54,751 bases of DNA, taken from Acidobacteriota bacterium (GTDB lineage Bacteria; Acidobacteriota; Blastocatellia; Pyrinomonadales; Pyrinomonadaceae). The translations under genes and the position numbers were made by a program. Under the pieces are notes generated by a model, which was given only the letters and a program-made list of their open reading frames with translations, did no database searches and was not told where the DNA came from. Position 1 is the first letter of the stretch, and every line of letters starts with the position of its first letter. The DNA is taken from NCBI GenBank assembly GCA_018269075.1, contig JAFDVJ010000083.1:1-54751 (forward strand). Direction: 5' to 3'. Below are positions 16,956 to 25,035 of the stretch, piece by piece.

Positions 16956-17921
16956 TTATTTCAAGGCGGCCAGATCCGCCTGTAATTTTCTCTCCAGATC
17001 CGAAATGTTTTCGTAAATGATGCAGCGCTCGCCCTTGACGTCGAACTTCAGGTCGTCGAGGTTTTTGGCGAGCAGCAGCGTCGGCCGGTTTTTGCCCCAC
17101 GCGTAGCCGACTTCGAGATAAACGTTGGCGTTCGCGCCCGTCAGATCGGCGATCACCAGCGCGGCCGTTTCGATGCGCGATTTGATGCGCGCCACGATGT
17201 CGCCGGTAAAGATCGCCATATCGACCCGTTCGCATAAAAAGCCGGCGGCGTTGACCGGATTCTGAATGCCGAAGCGATAGACGTCCTCCATCTCCTTGCT
17301 GAACGGCATCGCGACGAAAACGTGCGGTTTGGCGTTCGATCCGGCCCCGGCGCTGCTGATCGCGAGCGATTCCGGCGACCGCGTCGACAGGCTCCGGCTT
17401 TCCGTCGCTTTCGCCGATAATTTAAGATCGTTGTCGAGAATCTGCCGCAGACGCGTCGCGCGCCGGGGATTTATTTCGACGATCGTAATGCGTTCGAGCG
17501 ACCGCGGTCCGGCGTCGGCGTTCAGCGCGTCGAGCAGTCCGGCGACCTGCGCCAGAAAAGATTCCCGCTCGTCGAGCCCCGCGCCGACGCCGTGAACCGT
17601 CATCGCGATGTGTTTCGCTTCCGGTGCCGCGTCTGCCAGAATTTCGAGCGAATGCGCGGCGAATTTTCGGATCTGCTCGTAATCGAAGCGCTGTAACCGG
17701 ACGACCCCGACGAATAAGACCTTTTCCGCGGCGAGGCGGCGATTGGCCGGCAGCAGCACAAACTCGTCCGCGGCCGGCGCGATTTCTCCGAGCGTCTGCG
17801 GCTTGAGCAGATTCGCGACCTGCCAGTCCGCTCCGTAAAACGACTGCGCGAACTTGAGAACCAGGACGTCGCAGGAAAATCTGGCGATGTCGGCGCATTC
17901 GACCGTCAGCTCACATTTCAT
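16956..17921 (-). CDS. TIR/deoxyribosyltransferase-like protein with M17-N-like N-terminal domain
   Basis: The product is 321 residues from the ATG at 17921; a longer in-frame start would overlap the NrfD gene. Residues 1-165 resemble the N-terminal (macro-like) domain of M17 leucyl aminopeptidases (KVLFVGVVRLQRFDYEQIRK), without the peptidase domain. Residues 199-321 form a TIR / nucleoside 2-deoxyribosyltransferase-like domain: HVFVAMPFSKEM, then ALVIADLTGANANVYLEVGYA, where E270 is at the catalytic-Glu position. Such domains often cleave N-glycosidic bonds, including that of NAD. It starts 8 bp after the Fe-S/NrfD stop and ends 37 bp before the molybdoenzyme start. A nucleotide-sensing or defence role is inference. 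Confidence 0.78.
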   Translation of the reverse strand: MKCELTVECADIARFSCDVLVLKFAQSFYGADWQVANLLKPQTLGEIAPAADEFVLLPANRRLAAEKVLFVGVVRLQRFDYEQIRKFAAHSLEILADAAPEAKHIAMTVHGVGAGLDERESFLAQVAGLLDALNADAGPRSLERITIVEINPRRATRLRQILDNDLKLSAKATESRSLSTRSPESLAISSAGAGSNAKPHVFVAMPFSKEMEDVYRFGIQNPVNAAGFLCERVDMAIFTGDIVARIKSRIETAALVIADLTGANANVYLEVGYAWGKNRPTLLLAKNLDDLKFDVKGERCIIYENISDLERKLQADLAALK

Positions 17922-17929
17922 AATTCGAT

Positions 17930-19495
17930 TCAGCTCAGCGGAATCCGCTGCGGGGCTTTGACCCAGATGTCTTCGGCGAACCAGAGGCCGATTAAAATCA
18001 AAACGCCGGCGAGCGCGAACGCCCACGGCGCGCCGGCGAAAAGCCAGAAGAGCGGCAGAATATTGCCCGCGAAGACCATTCCGAGCCAGAATTTGCGCGA
18101 AAATTCGCCTTTCAGGATCGATTTCACCGTTCGATGCGCGTCTTCGGTCGCGTGCGTCGTCGTGAGCTCGATCGCGAGCGTGACGAGATGGAAGACGAGC
18201 AGGACGATCGTCAGCAGGTTCAAAACCATCGTGAATCCGATTCCGGGCTTTGCGAAAAACGACGCGATCTGGAAAACGGCGGCGCCGGCCATCAGCGAAT
18301 GGATGATCATATGGACGCCGAGCATCGGCGACTGCCAGAAGTCGCGGCCCTTCGCCTGCGCGAACAGAAACGCCGTGTAAATCGCCGAAAGCAGCGCGAG
18401 GACGATTCCGAGCGGCTCGACGTATTTGACGGCCTCTTCGCGGCCCAGAAACCAGAGCGCGAGCCAGAGCGTCAGGATTCCGCCGTAAGCGGTGATGATA
18501 TACGCGCCGCGCGAGAGCCACGATTTGAATTGCGGCCGGAAAAGCACGTTCAAAAAGCGGTCGGGCCGCCCGAGGTCCATAATCAGCAGGACGCCGGTCG
18601 CCGCCAGAAAGATCAGCGCGACGATCGTCCCGAATTCGCGGACGGCGAGCGGCACGGTCATAAAATAATCGGCCGCCGCCGGAATCAGAAACGCGCCGGC
18701 CGCGATCGCTTTCGTTAAGATGTAGGCCGAGACCTCCCAGCCCCAGAGCACGCCTTTGTCGGGCGCGTCGTAAACTCTTCGGGCTTTTTTGCGCGGCTCG
18801 ATCTGGACGAGGTTCTGCCGCGCGGCTTCTTCCCGCAACGGCGAATTATCCAATCGTTCGGCCGCGTATTTCGCGAAATGGCCGACGCCCGACGCCTGGC
18901 TCGACCACATATAATCGGTGCCGGGATTCGCCTCGGCCGGATTGAGCGAAACGCGGTCGCCGTCGATGTAGAAAAGCTTCGGGTTCGTGCCCTTTTCGGG
19001 TTTTCTGACCGAAACGGTCTCGCGCGCGAGAAGTTTGGAAATTTCCGACGCCGGATTGTCCATATCGCCCGAAACGATCGCGTGTTCGGGACAGACGTTG
19101 ACGCAGGCCGGCTCGAGACCGATGTCGGTGCGGTGCGCGCAGTAATTGCATTTCGCGGCCGTGTGTTCGTCCGGGTGCATATACAATGCGTCGTACGGGC
19201 AGGCCTGCGTGCAGGCTTTGCAGCCGATGCAGCGGCGGTTGTCGAAATCGACGATCCCGTCGGCGCGCGTGTAAAGCGCCGTCACCGGACAGATCTCGAC
19301 GCACGGCGCGTCGGCGCAGTGATTGCAGCGCATCACCGAAAAAAGGCGGCGCGTTTCGGGAAACTCGCCCTTTTCGATGTATTTGACCCACGTCCGGTTG
19401 ACGCCGACCGGAACCTCGTGTTCCGACTTGCACGCGACCGTGCACGCGTGACAGCCGATGCATTTCCGGTTGTCGATGATAAAACCAAAGTTCAT
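17930..19495 (-). CDS. Fused 4Fe-4S ferredoxin / NrfD-type membrane subunit of the molybdoenzyme
   Basis: The protein is 521 residues from the ATG at 19495 (an upstream TTG at 19516 is less likely). The N-terminal about 180 residues form a four-cluster ferredoxin of the DmsB/PsrB/NrfC type: C-x2-C-x2-C-x3-C near the start (CIGCHACTVAC), then CNHCADAPCVEIC, CIGCKACTQAC and CNYC...CVNVC. After a linker come about eight to nine membrane segments of the NrfD/PsrC family (from about 245 to the end). It passes electrons between the molybdoenzyme and the quinone pool. In most relatives these are two separate genes. No Tat signal is seen, consistent with a cytoplasm-facing complex. Confidence 0.9.
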   Translation of the reverse strand: MNFGFIIDNRKCIGCHACTVACKSEHEVPVGVNRTWVKYIEKGEFPETRRLFSVMRCNHCADAPCVEICPVTALYTRADGIVDFDNRRCIGCKACTQACPYDALYMHPDEHTAAKCNYCAHRTDIGLEPACVNVCPEHAIVSGDMDNPASEISKLLARETVSVRKPEKGTNPKLFYIDGDRVSLNPAEANPGTDYMWSSQASGVGHFAKYAAERLDNSPLREEAARQNLVQIEPRKKARRVYDAPDKGVLWGWEVSAYILTKAIAAGAFLIPAAADYFMTVPLAVREFGTIVALIFLAATGVLLIMDLGRPDRFLNVLFRPQFKSWLSRGAYIITAYGGILTLWLALWFLGREEAVKYVEPLGIVLALLSAIYTAFLFAQAKGRDFWQSPMLGVHMIIHSLMAGAAVFQIASFFAKPGIGFTMVLNLLTIVLLVFHLVTLAIELTTTHATEDAHRTVKSILKGEFSRKFWLGMVFAGNILPLFWLFAGAPWAFALAGVLILIGLWFAEDIWVKAPQRIPLS

Positions 19496-19519
19496 ATCGA
19501 TTTCTCTTGCGGACAATTT

Positions 19520-19611
19520 GAGTCTTGAGTCTTAAGTCTTGAGTCTTAAGTCTTAAAAGACCAATAATCAAAAATTGACTTAAGACTCAAGACTTAAGAC
19601 TCAAGACTTAA
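19520..19611. repeat. Palindromic heptamer array (GAGTCTT / AAGACTC family)
   Basis: Left arm 19520-19557 is made of GAGTCTT/AAGTCTT units and right arm 19577-19611 of the reverse-complement units, around a 19-nt spacer. It sits 25 bp upstream of the Fe-S/NrfD start. Confidence 0.9.
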
Positions 19612-19845
19612 ATAAAACCTGCTTCAAGGAAATTGTGAAGTCTCGCACCGTGTTTTGTCTAGCGGCAGGAATTGTTTTATCCGTCGCGCGGCGGAACTGT
19701 CGATCGGCCCGCGCAAGACGGAAAAAGACGCTGAAAAGTCGGAGAGATGTCCGAAATCGGCTATTTCCCGCGTCTTTTGCGGGGCAAATATTTCCGGCTG
19801 TCTTTCAATACAATGAAATGCCTGAGTCGAGGCAAATCGACTTCC

Positions 19846-19906
19846 GGAATAAGTGATAAGTTTTTTTCGACCTCTCACTTGTCACCTTTCACTTATCACT
19901 TATTCC
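19846..19906. repeat. Palindromic heptamer repeat (AAGTGAT / ATCACTT family)
   Basis: GGAATAAGTGATAAGT is inverted as ACTTATCACTTATTCC, with further TCACTTG/TCACCTT units in the loop. Confidence 0.8.
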
Positions 19907-20130
19907 GAATCGTTTATCTCTTCATCGGCTGATGCTCTCGCTGAAAGACAGCGACCGATTTTATTGACGGCAACGATCCGGATTTTCGGATTTTTCGTTT
20001 AATTTTATCGGTATTTATCACGATTTTTCGGCGGTCTGCAAAACCTTTTGCGCGGTTTTCGCGTTAAATCAACGCCATTATTCAATCCGAACCGGGCGGC
20101 GAAGTTCGGCCGCGCCGGGTTCAGCGTTTT

Positions 20131-20279
20131 AAGTCCCGAGTCTTGAGTCTTAAGTCTTAAGTCGATCGGCGATCGCGAAAAGCCCGAACGAAACGGCGAT
20201 CTTAAACGTCAGGCGTCCGCCGCGCGAAAGTTTCGCCGTCGGCGAAGACTCAAGACTCAAGACTCAAGACTCAAGACTG
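20131..20279. repeat. Palindromic heptamer array with an 80-bp spacer (GAGTCTT family)
   Basis: Left arm 20131-20163 and right arm 20243-20279 are tandem GAGTCTT/AAGACTC units in opposite orientation. The right arm ends about 25 bp before the M13 peptidase ATG. Confidence 0.88.
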
Positions 20280-20303
20280 ATTTTATCTAAAGGAGCAGCA
20301 AAT

Positions 20304-22331
20304 ATGTCTTTCAATTACCGGCAGCAGCTGGCCGCGGCGGCCCTGCTTTTCGCGTTCGGCGTTTCCGCGCTGGCGCAGTCCAAAGCCTTCGATCCGAGCT
20401 TTATCGATCAGACCGTTTCGGCCTGCGACAATTTTTATCGCTACGCGGTCGGCGGCTGGCTCAAAAACAACCCGATCCCGGCGGCCTATTCGAGCTGGGG
20501 CGTCGATCAGATCGTCGAGAAGAACAATTTCGACATTTTAAAGAGCGTGCTCGAAACCGCCGCCAAAAATAAAAAGGCGGCGAAGAATTCCGACACGCAG
20601 ATGATCGGCGATTTCTACGCGTCGTGTATGGACGAAGCGGCGATCGACAAGGCCGGCGCGAAACCGCTCGCAGCCTATTTCGACCGGATCAAAACCGTCA
20701 AAGACGCGGAAAGTCTGCGCCAGACGCTCGCCTTTTTCCAGCGCGAGGGCTTTTCGCCGGTCTTCGCCTTTTACGCCGACGCCGACCAGACGAACAGCGC
20801 GGTCAACATCGCCAACCTGCGGCAGGGCGGCCTGAGCCTGCCGAACCGCGATTACTACACCAAGACCGACGCCGATTCGCAGACGATCCGCGATAAATTC
20901 GTCGCCCATATGACGAAGATGTTCACGCTCGCGGGCGACGCGCCCGAAACCGCGAAACAGGCGGCCGAGACGGTGATGAAGATGGAAATGCGGCTCGCGC
21001 TCGCCTCGAAAACGCCGGTCGAGCTGCGCGATCCGGTCGAAAACTACCACAAGATGAGCGTTACGGACGCCGACGCGGCGACGCCGAATTTCAAGTGGGA
21101 AAGTTTCGGCCGGGAAGTCGGCGTGCCCGTTTTCACGGAGCTCAACGTCGCGCAGCCCGGATTTTTCGGCGAATTCGGCAAGATGACGGCCGACGTCGCG
21201 CCGGCCGACTGGCAGACCTACCTGCGCTGGCGCGTGCTCACGCGGACCGCCGCGCGGCTCGCCAAACCGTTCGCCGACGAGAATTTCAACTTTTATTCGA
21301 CGACGCTGCGCGGCACGAAGGAGCAGCAGCCGCGCTGGCGGCGCTGTCTCTACGCGACCGACGGCAGTCTCGGCGAAGCGCTCGGTCAGGAATACGTCAA
21401 GCGCGCCTTCACGCCCGAAGCGAAAAAGAAGATGACCGAGCTCGTCGAAAACCTGTTCGCGGCCTACCGCGAGCGGCTCGAAAAGCTCGACTGGATGGGC
21501 GAATCGACGCGCAAGGCCGCGCTTTACAAGCTCTCGACGTTTCTCCGGAAAATCGGCTATCCGGACAAGCTGCGCGGCTACGCGGGCCTTTCGATCGGCC
21601 GCAAATCGTATTTCGACAACATCGCCGCCGCGACCCGTTTCGAAAACGTCCGCGATCTGCAGGACATCGGCAAGCCGGTCGACAAAACGCGCTGGGGAAT
21701 GACGCCGCCGACGATCAACGCCTATTACAACCCGAGCTTTAACGAGATCGTCTTTCCGGCCGGCATCCTGCAGCCGCCGTACTTCAACGTCGCGGCCGAC
21801 GACGCCGTCAATTACGGCGACGCGGGCGGCATCATCGGTCACGAGATGACGCACGGCTTCGACGATGAGGGAAGCCAGTACGACGCCGAGGGCAACCTGA
21901 AAATGTGGTGGACGCCGGACGACCGCGCGCGGTTCGAGAAAAAAGCCGACTGCATCGTCGATCAGTTCGACAATTACGAGGTTCTGCCGGGTTTGAAGAT
22001 GCAGGGCAAGCTGACCTTGGGCGAAAACATCGCCGATCTCGGCGGATTGATCATCGCCTACCACGCGTTCGAAAAATCTCTCGAAGGCAAGCCGCGCCCG
22101 CCGAAGATCGACGGTTTCACGGCCGAGCAAAGATTTTTCCTGAGCTACGCGGTCGGCTGGATGGTCAACCAGCGTCCCGAATCGATGCGCACGCAGGTCC
22201 TCGGCGATCCGCACGCCTTGCCTGAATGGCGCGTGATCGGCCCGCTCTCGAATATGCCCGAGTTCGCCGCCGCGTTTCAATGCAAGACGGGCGATAAAAT
22301 GGTCCGCTCGAAACCCTGTCAGGTCTGGTAA
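20304..22331 (+). CDS. Secreted M13 family (neprilysin-like) zinc metallopeptidase
   Basis: The 675-residue endopeptidase has a signal peptide (about 1-24, ending SALAQ), an M13 N-terminal domain (about 30-415), and a catalytic domain with zinc motif HEMTH (513-517) and the third-ligand motif ENIAD (574-578). The NAYYNPSFNEIVFPAGILQPP segment typical of M13 lies before the zinc site. It ends with the conserved C-x-x-W (CQVW). Secreted M13 enzymes trim peptides outside the cytoplasm, and several paralogues are common in Acidobacteria. AAAGGAGCAGC precedes the ATG at 20304. Confidence 0.95.
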   Translation: MSFNYRQQLAAAALLFAFGVSALAQSKAFDPSFIDQTVSACDNFYRYAVGGWLKNNPIPAAYSSWGVDQIVEKNNFDILKSVLETAAKNKKAAKNSDTQMIGDFYASCMDEAAIDKAGAKPLAAYFDRIKTVKDAESLRQTLAFFQREGFSPVFAFYADADQTNSAVNIANLRQGGLSLPNRDYYTKTDADSQTIRDKFVAHMTKMFTLAGDAPETAKQAAETVMKMEMRLALASKTPVELRDPVENYHKMSVTDADAATPNFKWESFGREVGVPVFTELNVAQPGFFGEFGKMTADVAPADWQTYLRWRVLTRTAARLAKPFADENFNFYSTTLRGTKEQQPRWRRCLYATDGSLGEALGQEYVKRAFTPEAKKKMTELVENLFAAYRERLEKLDWMGESTRKAALYKLSTFLRKIGYPDKLRGYAGLSIGRKSYFDNIAAATRFENVRDLQDIGKPVDKTRWGMTPPTINAYYNPSFNEIVFPAGILQPPYFNVAADDAVNYGDAGGIIGHEMTHGFDDEGSQYDAEGNLKMWWTPDDRARFEKKADCIVDQFDNYEVLPGLKMQGKLTLGENIADLGGLIIAYHAFEKSLEGKPRPPKIDGFTAEQRFFLSYAVGWMVNQRPESMRTQVLGDPHALPEWRVIGPLSNMPEFAAAFQCKTGDKMVRSKPCQVW

Positions 22332-22333
22332 AC

Positions 22334-22494
22334 TACCGGGAGCGCGGGCATCCCTGCCCGCCCGCGCGTTCGCGCAAAGCGCCGAATGCGCGTCACGTTC
22401 GCGATCGAAACGCGGCTTTTTTAACCGCAAACGCGGCGTTCGTTTTCGCTCTGCTCGAACGGACGGGCGGGCAGGGATGCCCGCGCTCCCGGTA
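22334..22494. repeat. 161-bp inverted-repeat element with palindromic GCGGGCATCCCTGCCCGC ends
   Basis: Ends of about 30 bp (TACCGGGAGCGCGGGCATCC and its inverse at 22465-22494) flank about 100 bp. The element begins 3 nt after the stop codon of the M13 gene and ends 19 bp before the convergent small gene, so its transcript would form a very stable hairpin. It shares its design with 7808-7941. Confidence 0.8.
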
Positions 22495-22513
22495 ATCGGC
22501 GCTCCGGGCGGTT

Positions 22514-22759
22514 TTATCTTTTGCGGTTTTCGGGAAGCAGAAAAAAGGCCTGCGGACGGCGTCCTTTGTTGTCGTTGTTGCGGTTGTCGTTGTTGCGGTT
22601 GTCGTTGTTTTTCGGGTTTTTGTTTTCCTGGGCCTTGATCTCGGCGTTATCCTTCGGCGGTTTTTCGCGGCGGCCTTCTTCGGGCCGCTGCGCCGACGCC
22701 GCGAGCGCGCCGCCCGCGACGAGCGCCGCCGCCAGTAAAAATTGTCTGATAAATTTCAT
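22514..22759 (-). CDS. Small secreted Asn/Asp/Arg-rich protein
   Basis: The product is 81 residues from the ATG at 22759. It has a signal peptide (MKFIRQFLLAAALVAGGALA, cleaved near SAQ) followed by a polar region with tandem NNDNR units (three in a row) and a basic end. GAGG lies about 11 nt before this ATG, whereas the upstream in-frame ATG at 22816 would put the signal sequence internally. The mature part is probably disordered. Its function is unknown. Confidence 0.65.
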   Translation of the reverse strand: MKFIRQFLLAAALVAGGALAASAQRPEEGRREKPPKDNAEIKAQENKNPKNNDNRNNDNRNNDNKGRRPQAFFLLPENRKR

Positions 22760-22845
22760 CGCGTTCTTTTTCCTCAATCGGTTGCCGGGAAGAGTGAACC
22801 GCTTACTTTGTTGCATTTTTTCACAAACCGGATGCCAGTTTTTTT

Positions 22846-22980
22846 AGTGGAGAGTGGAGAGTGGAGAGTGGAGAGTCAGGGTTTAAAGTTTAGGAAAGGA
22901 ATTGTCGTTTTCCAAAACTTCCAAAACTTCCCGAACTTCCTAAACTTACTCTCCACTCTCCACTCTCTACTCTCCACTCT
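22846..22980. repeat. Palindromic array (GGAGAGT family) with an inner nonamer repeat
   Basis: Left arm 22846-22877 is (GTGGAGA)n and right arm 22947-22980 is (ACTCTCC)n. Between them lie four 9-nt units of the type CCAAAACTT (about 22913-22947). The right arm overlaps the C-terminal codons of the amidohydrolase (Gln-Ser-Gly-Glu). Confidence 0.85.
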
Positions 22981-24685
22981 GATAAACGATGTGGCCGTTG
23001 AAGATCGTGTAGACGGGTTCGGTCGTTAAGATCTCGGCGGGCGCGATCGTCAGCAGGTCTTTCGAATGGACGACCAGATCGGCGAGCATTCCGGGCGCGA
23101 TCACGCCTTTTTCGTTTTCCTGAAATTCGGCGTAGGCCGATTCGAAAGTGTGGCAGCGAATCGCCGCTTCGATCGACAGTTTCTCCTGCGGCTGCCAGCC
23201 GCCCAGGGGTTCGCCGGATTCGTCCTGCCGCGCGACGGCCGCGTAGAGCGTGCGGTACGGATTGATCGATTCGACCGGGAAATCCGTCCCGAACGGCACG
23301 TGAACGCCGTAAGACCGCATCAGATGCCACGCGTACGCGCCGAGCACGCGGTATTCGCCCAAACGCGATTCCGCCCAGCGCTTGTCCGAGATCGCGTGCG
23401 ACGGCTGCATCGACGCGATGATCCCGAGATCCCTGAAACGCTTGAAATCCGACGGGTTGACGACCTGCGCGTGCTCGATGCGGTGACGCAGCGGATTCAA
23501 TCTCTGCATCGGATTGTCGATCGATTTCTCGCCGCCGGCTTTCGCCGCGCGCGCGTTTTTCGCCGCTTCGTAGGCGTTGAGGCCCATCCGGTTTGCGAGG
23601 TCGCCGATCGCGTGGAGCGTGAGCTGAAAACCGGCGGCGTCGCGCTCGACGATCATTTTCGTCAGTTCGGCCTGCGGGCGGCGCGGGATGCCGCTGTTTT
23701 TGTCGTCGTCGGAAAAAGGCGCGAGCATCGCCGCCGTTTTCGAGCCCAGTGTGCCGTCGACGTAGCCTTTGACCGCGCCGAGATGCAAACGGTTCCGATC
23801 GTCGTTAAAGGCCGTAAACTCGTCGCGCTGGCGTTTGAGTTCCTGAACGGAATCCTCGAAATCGAGCCATTCCGAAACCCTCACGGTCAGTTTGTCCCGT
23901 TTGAGAAATTCGCGGTAGAGAAACGTCGTCCGGTAGCCGGAATTGTCCTGCACGCTCGTGATGCCGTATTTGCGGGCCAGATCGAGCGCGAGCGTCATCG
24001 CTTTCGTCTGCTGTTCGGCGGTCGGTGCGGGCAGCAGCGCCGACACCAACTCCTGCGAGGTTTCCTTCAAGATGCCGGTCGGCTCGCCGTCAGCGTCGCG
24101 CTCGATCGCGCCGCCCTCGGGATCCTTCGTCGTTTTCGTGATCTTCGCGAGCGCGAGCGCCTTCGAATTGACCCACGCGACGTGGCCGTCGACGCGCACG
24201 AGATAGACCGGATTATCCGGCGCGAGCGCGTCGAGATCTTTGCGCGACGGAAATTTTCCGCCCCAGAGCGTATGGTCCCAGCCGCGCCCGATGATCCATT
24301 CGCCGGGTTTGACCTCTTTGGCTTTGGCGGCGACGCGCGATTTCGCCTCGTCGAGCGATTTCGCATCCAGCAGGTTGACGGTCAAAAGCGCGAGCGCGCC
24401 GCGCAGAAAATGAACGTGCGCGTCGTTGAAACCGGGCGTCACGAGCTTTCCCTTCAGATCGATCTCGGTCGCGCCCTCGTATTTCGCTCTGATCTCGGCG
24501 CTCGGGCCGACGGCGACGATTCGCTCGCCGTCGACGGCGACCGCTTCGGCGATCGTCTGATCGTCGACGGCCGTAAAGATCTTGCCGCCGTAGAGCAGCA
24601 GCGTGATTTTCCGTTTGGCCTGCGCCGGCGCGGGCAGCGCGAAAAAATTCAGGACGAGCACGGCTACGAGCAGTTTTTTGAGCAT
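22967..24685 (-). CDS. Secreted amidohydrolase family 3 protein (YtcJ-like)
   Basis: The 572-residue protein starts with a signal peptide (MLKKLLVAVLVLNFFALPAPAQA). The amidohydrolase fold follows: an N-terminal beta-sandwich (LYGGKIFTAVDDQTI), the metal motif DAHVH (about 91-95), WIIGRGWDHTLWGG, a TIM barrel with HAIGD and the HRIEHAQ motif, QPSHAISDK, and the C-terminal sandwich strand. The family hydrolyses amide or ester bonds in cyclic or N-acylated substrates, and the exact substrate is unknown. GAGGGG precedes the ATG. The last codons are formed by heptamer-array sequence, so the C-terminus may have been altered by the repeat. Confidence 0.9.
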   Translation of the reverse strand: MLKKLLVAVLVLNFFALPAPAQAKRKITLLLYGGKIFTAVDDQTIAEAVAVDGERIVAVGPSAEIRAKYEGATEIDLKGKLVTPGFNDAHVHFLRGALALLTVNLLDAKSLDEAKSRVAAKAKEVKPGEWIIGRGWDHTLWGGKFPSRKDLDALAPDNPVYLVRVDGHVAWVNSKALALAKITKTTKDPEGGAIERDADGEPTGILKETSQELVSALLPAPTAEQQTKAMTLALDLARKYGITSVQDNSGYRTTFLYREFLKRDKLTVRVSEWLDFEDSVQELKRQRDEFTAFNDDRNRLHLGAVKGYVDGTLGSKTAAMLAPFSDDDKNSGIPRRPQAELTKMIVERDAAGFQLTLHAIGDLANRMGLNAYEAAKNARAAKAGGEKSIDNPMQRLNPLRHRIEHAQVVNPSDFKRFRDLGIIASMQPSHAISDKRWAESRLGEYRVLGAYAWHLMRSYGVHVPFGTDFPVESINPYRTLYAAVARQDESGEPLGGWQPQEKLSIEAAIRCHTFESAYAEFQENEKGVIAPGMLADLVVHSKDLLTIAPAEILTTEPVYTIFNGHIVYQSGE

Positions 24686-25035
24686 TTCTTTTCCCCTCGA
24701 TGTTTTGCGAATGTTCGATTATAAACCATTACCGTTAAAAGGATCGAAAGAACAACGGACGATTGGGTTAAGAGTTTGTTTAAATTTTCGAAATTTCCGC
24801 CGAATCGTTTGAATCGATCAACCGTCCGCACGGCGAGCGGTTGTTTTTCGATCCACGAAAAACACCAAAAACACGAAAGATATTTAGTGTTTTTAGTGTT
24901 TTAGTGGATCCATTAAAAGACGTTCGCGGTCTTAAACTATAGACGTAAACTGACCTTTTTTCGAACGGTTTGGCTTTCCGGTTGGTAAACGGCTAAAATC
25001 CTTTTGCGGACAAATTCCCGGGAAAAAATAATTCT
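24686..25035. other. Divergent intergenic region with one hairpin repeat
   Basis: No gene is present. The region holds the hairpin at 24850-24910 and otherwise unassigned sequence, and should contain promoters for both flanking genes. Confidence 0.6.
24850..24910. repeat. Hairpin related to the MITE core
   Basis: GATCCACGAAAAACACC against TTTTAGTGGATC, with ATTTAGTGTTTTTAGTG in the middle. This matches the internal hairpin of the three MITE copies, but the terminal inverted repeats are absent or too diverged to recognise, so it is a decayed or core-only copy. Confidence 0.65.

Larger units (their letters stand above)
19612..20303. other. Intergenic region with repeats only, between divergent genes
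   Basis: No gene is recognised in about 690 bp. The region holds two palindromic repeats (19846-19906 and 20131-20279, listed separately) and unassigned sequence. It must contain the promoters of the divergent molybdoenzyme (-) and M13 peptidase (+) units, but I could not place them. Confidence 0.6.

Noticed and set aside
17922..18521. N-terminal extension of the TIR-like protein into the NrfD gene
   Set aside because: It would overlap 590 bp of a clear NrfD coding sequence, and the extension is Arg-rich noise.
19501..19620. Possible CRISPR array in the tandem GAGTCTT repeats
   Set aside because: Units are 7 nt with no spacers, arms are inverted, and no cas genes lie nearby.
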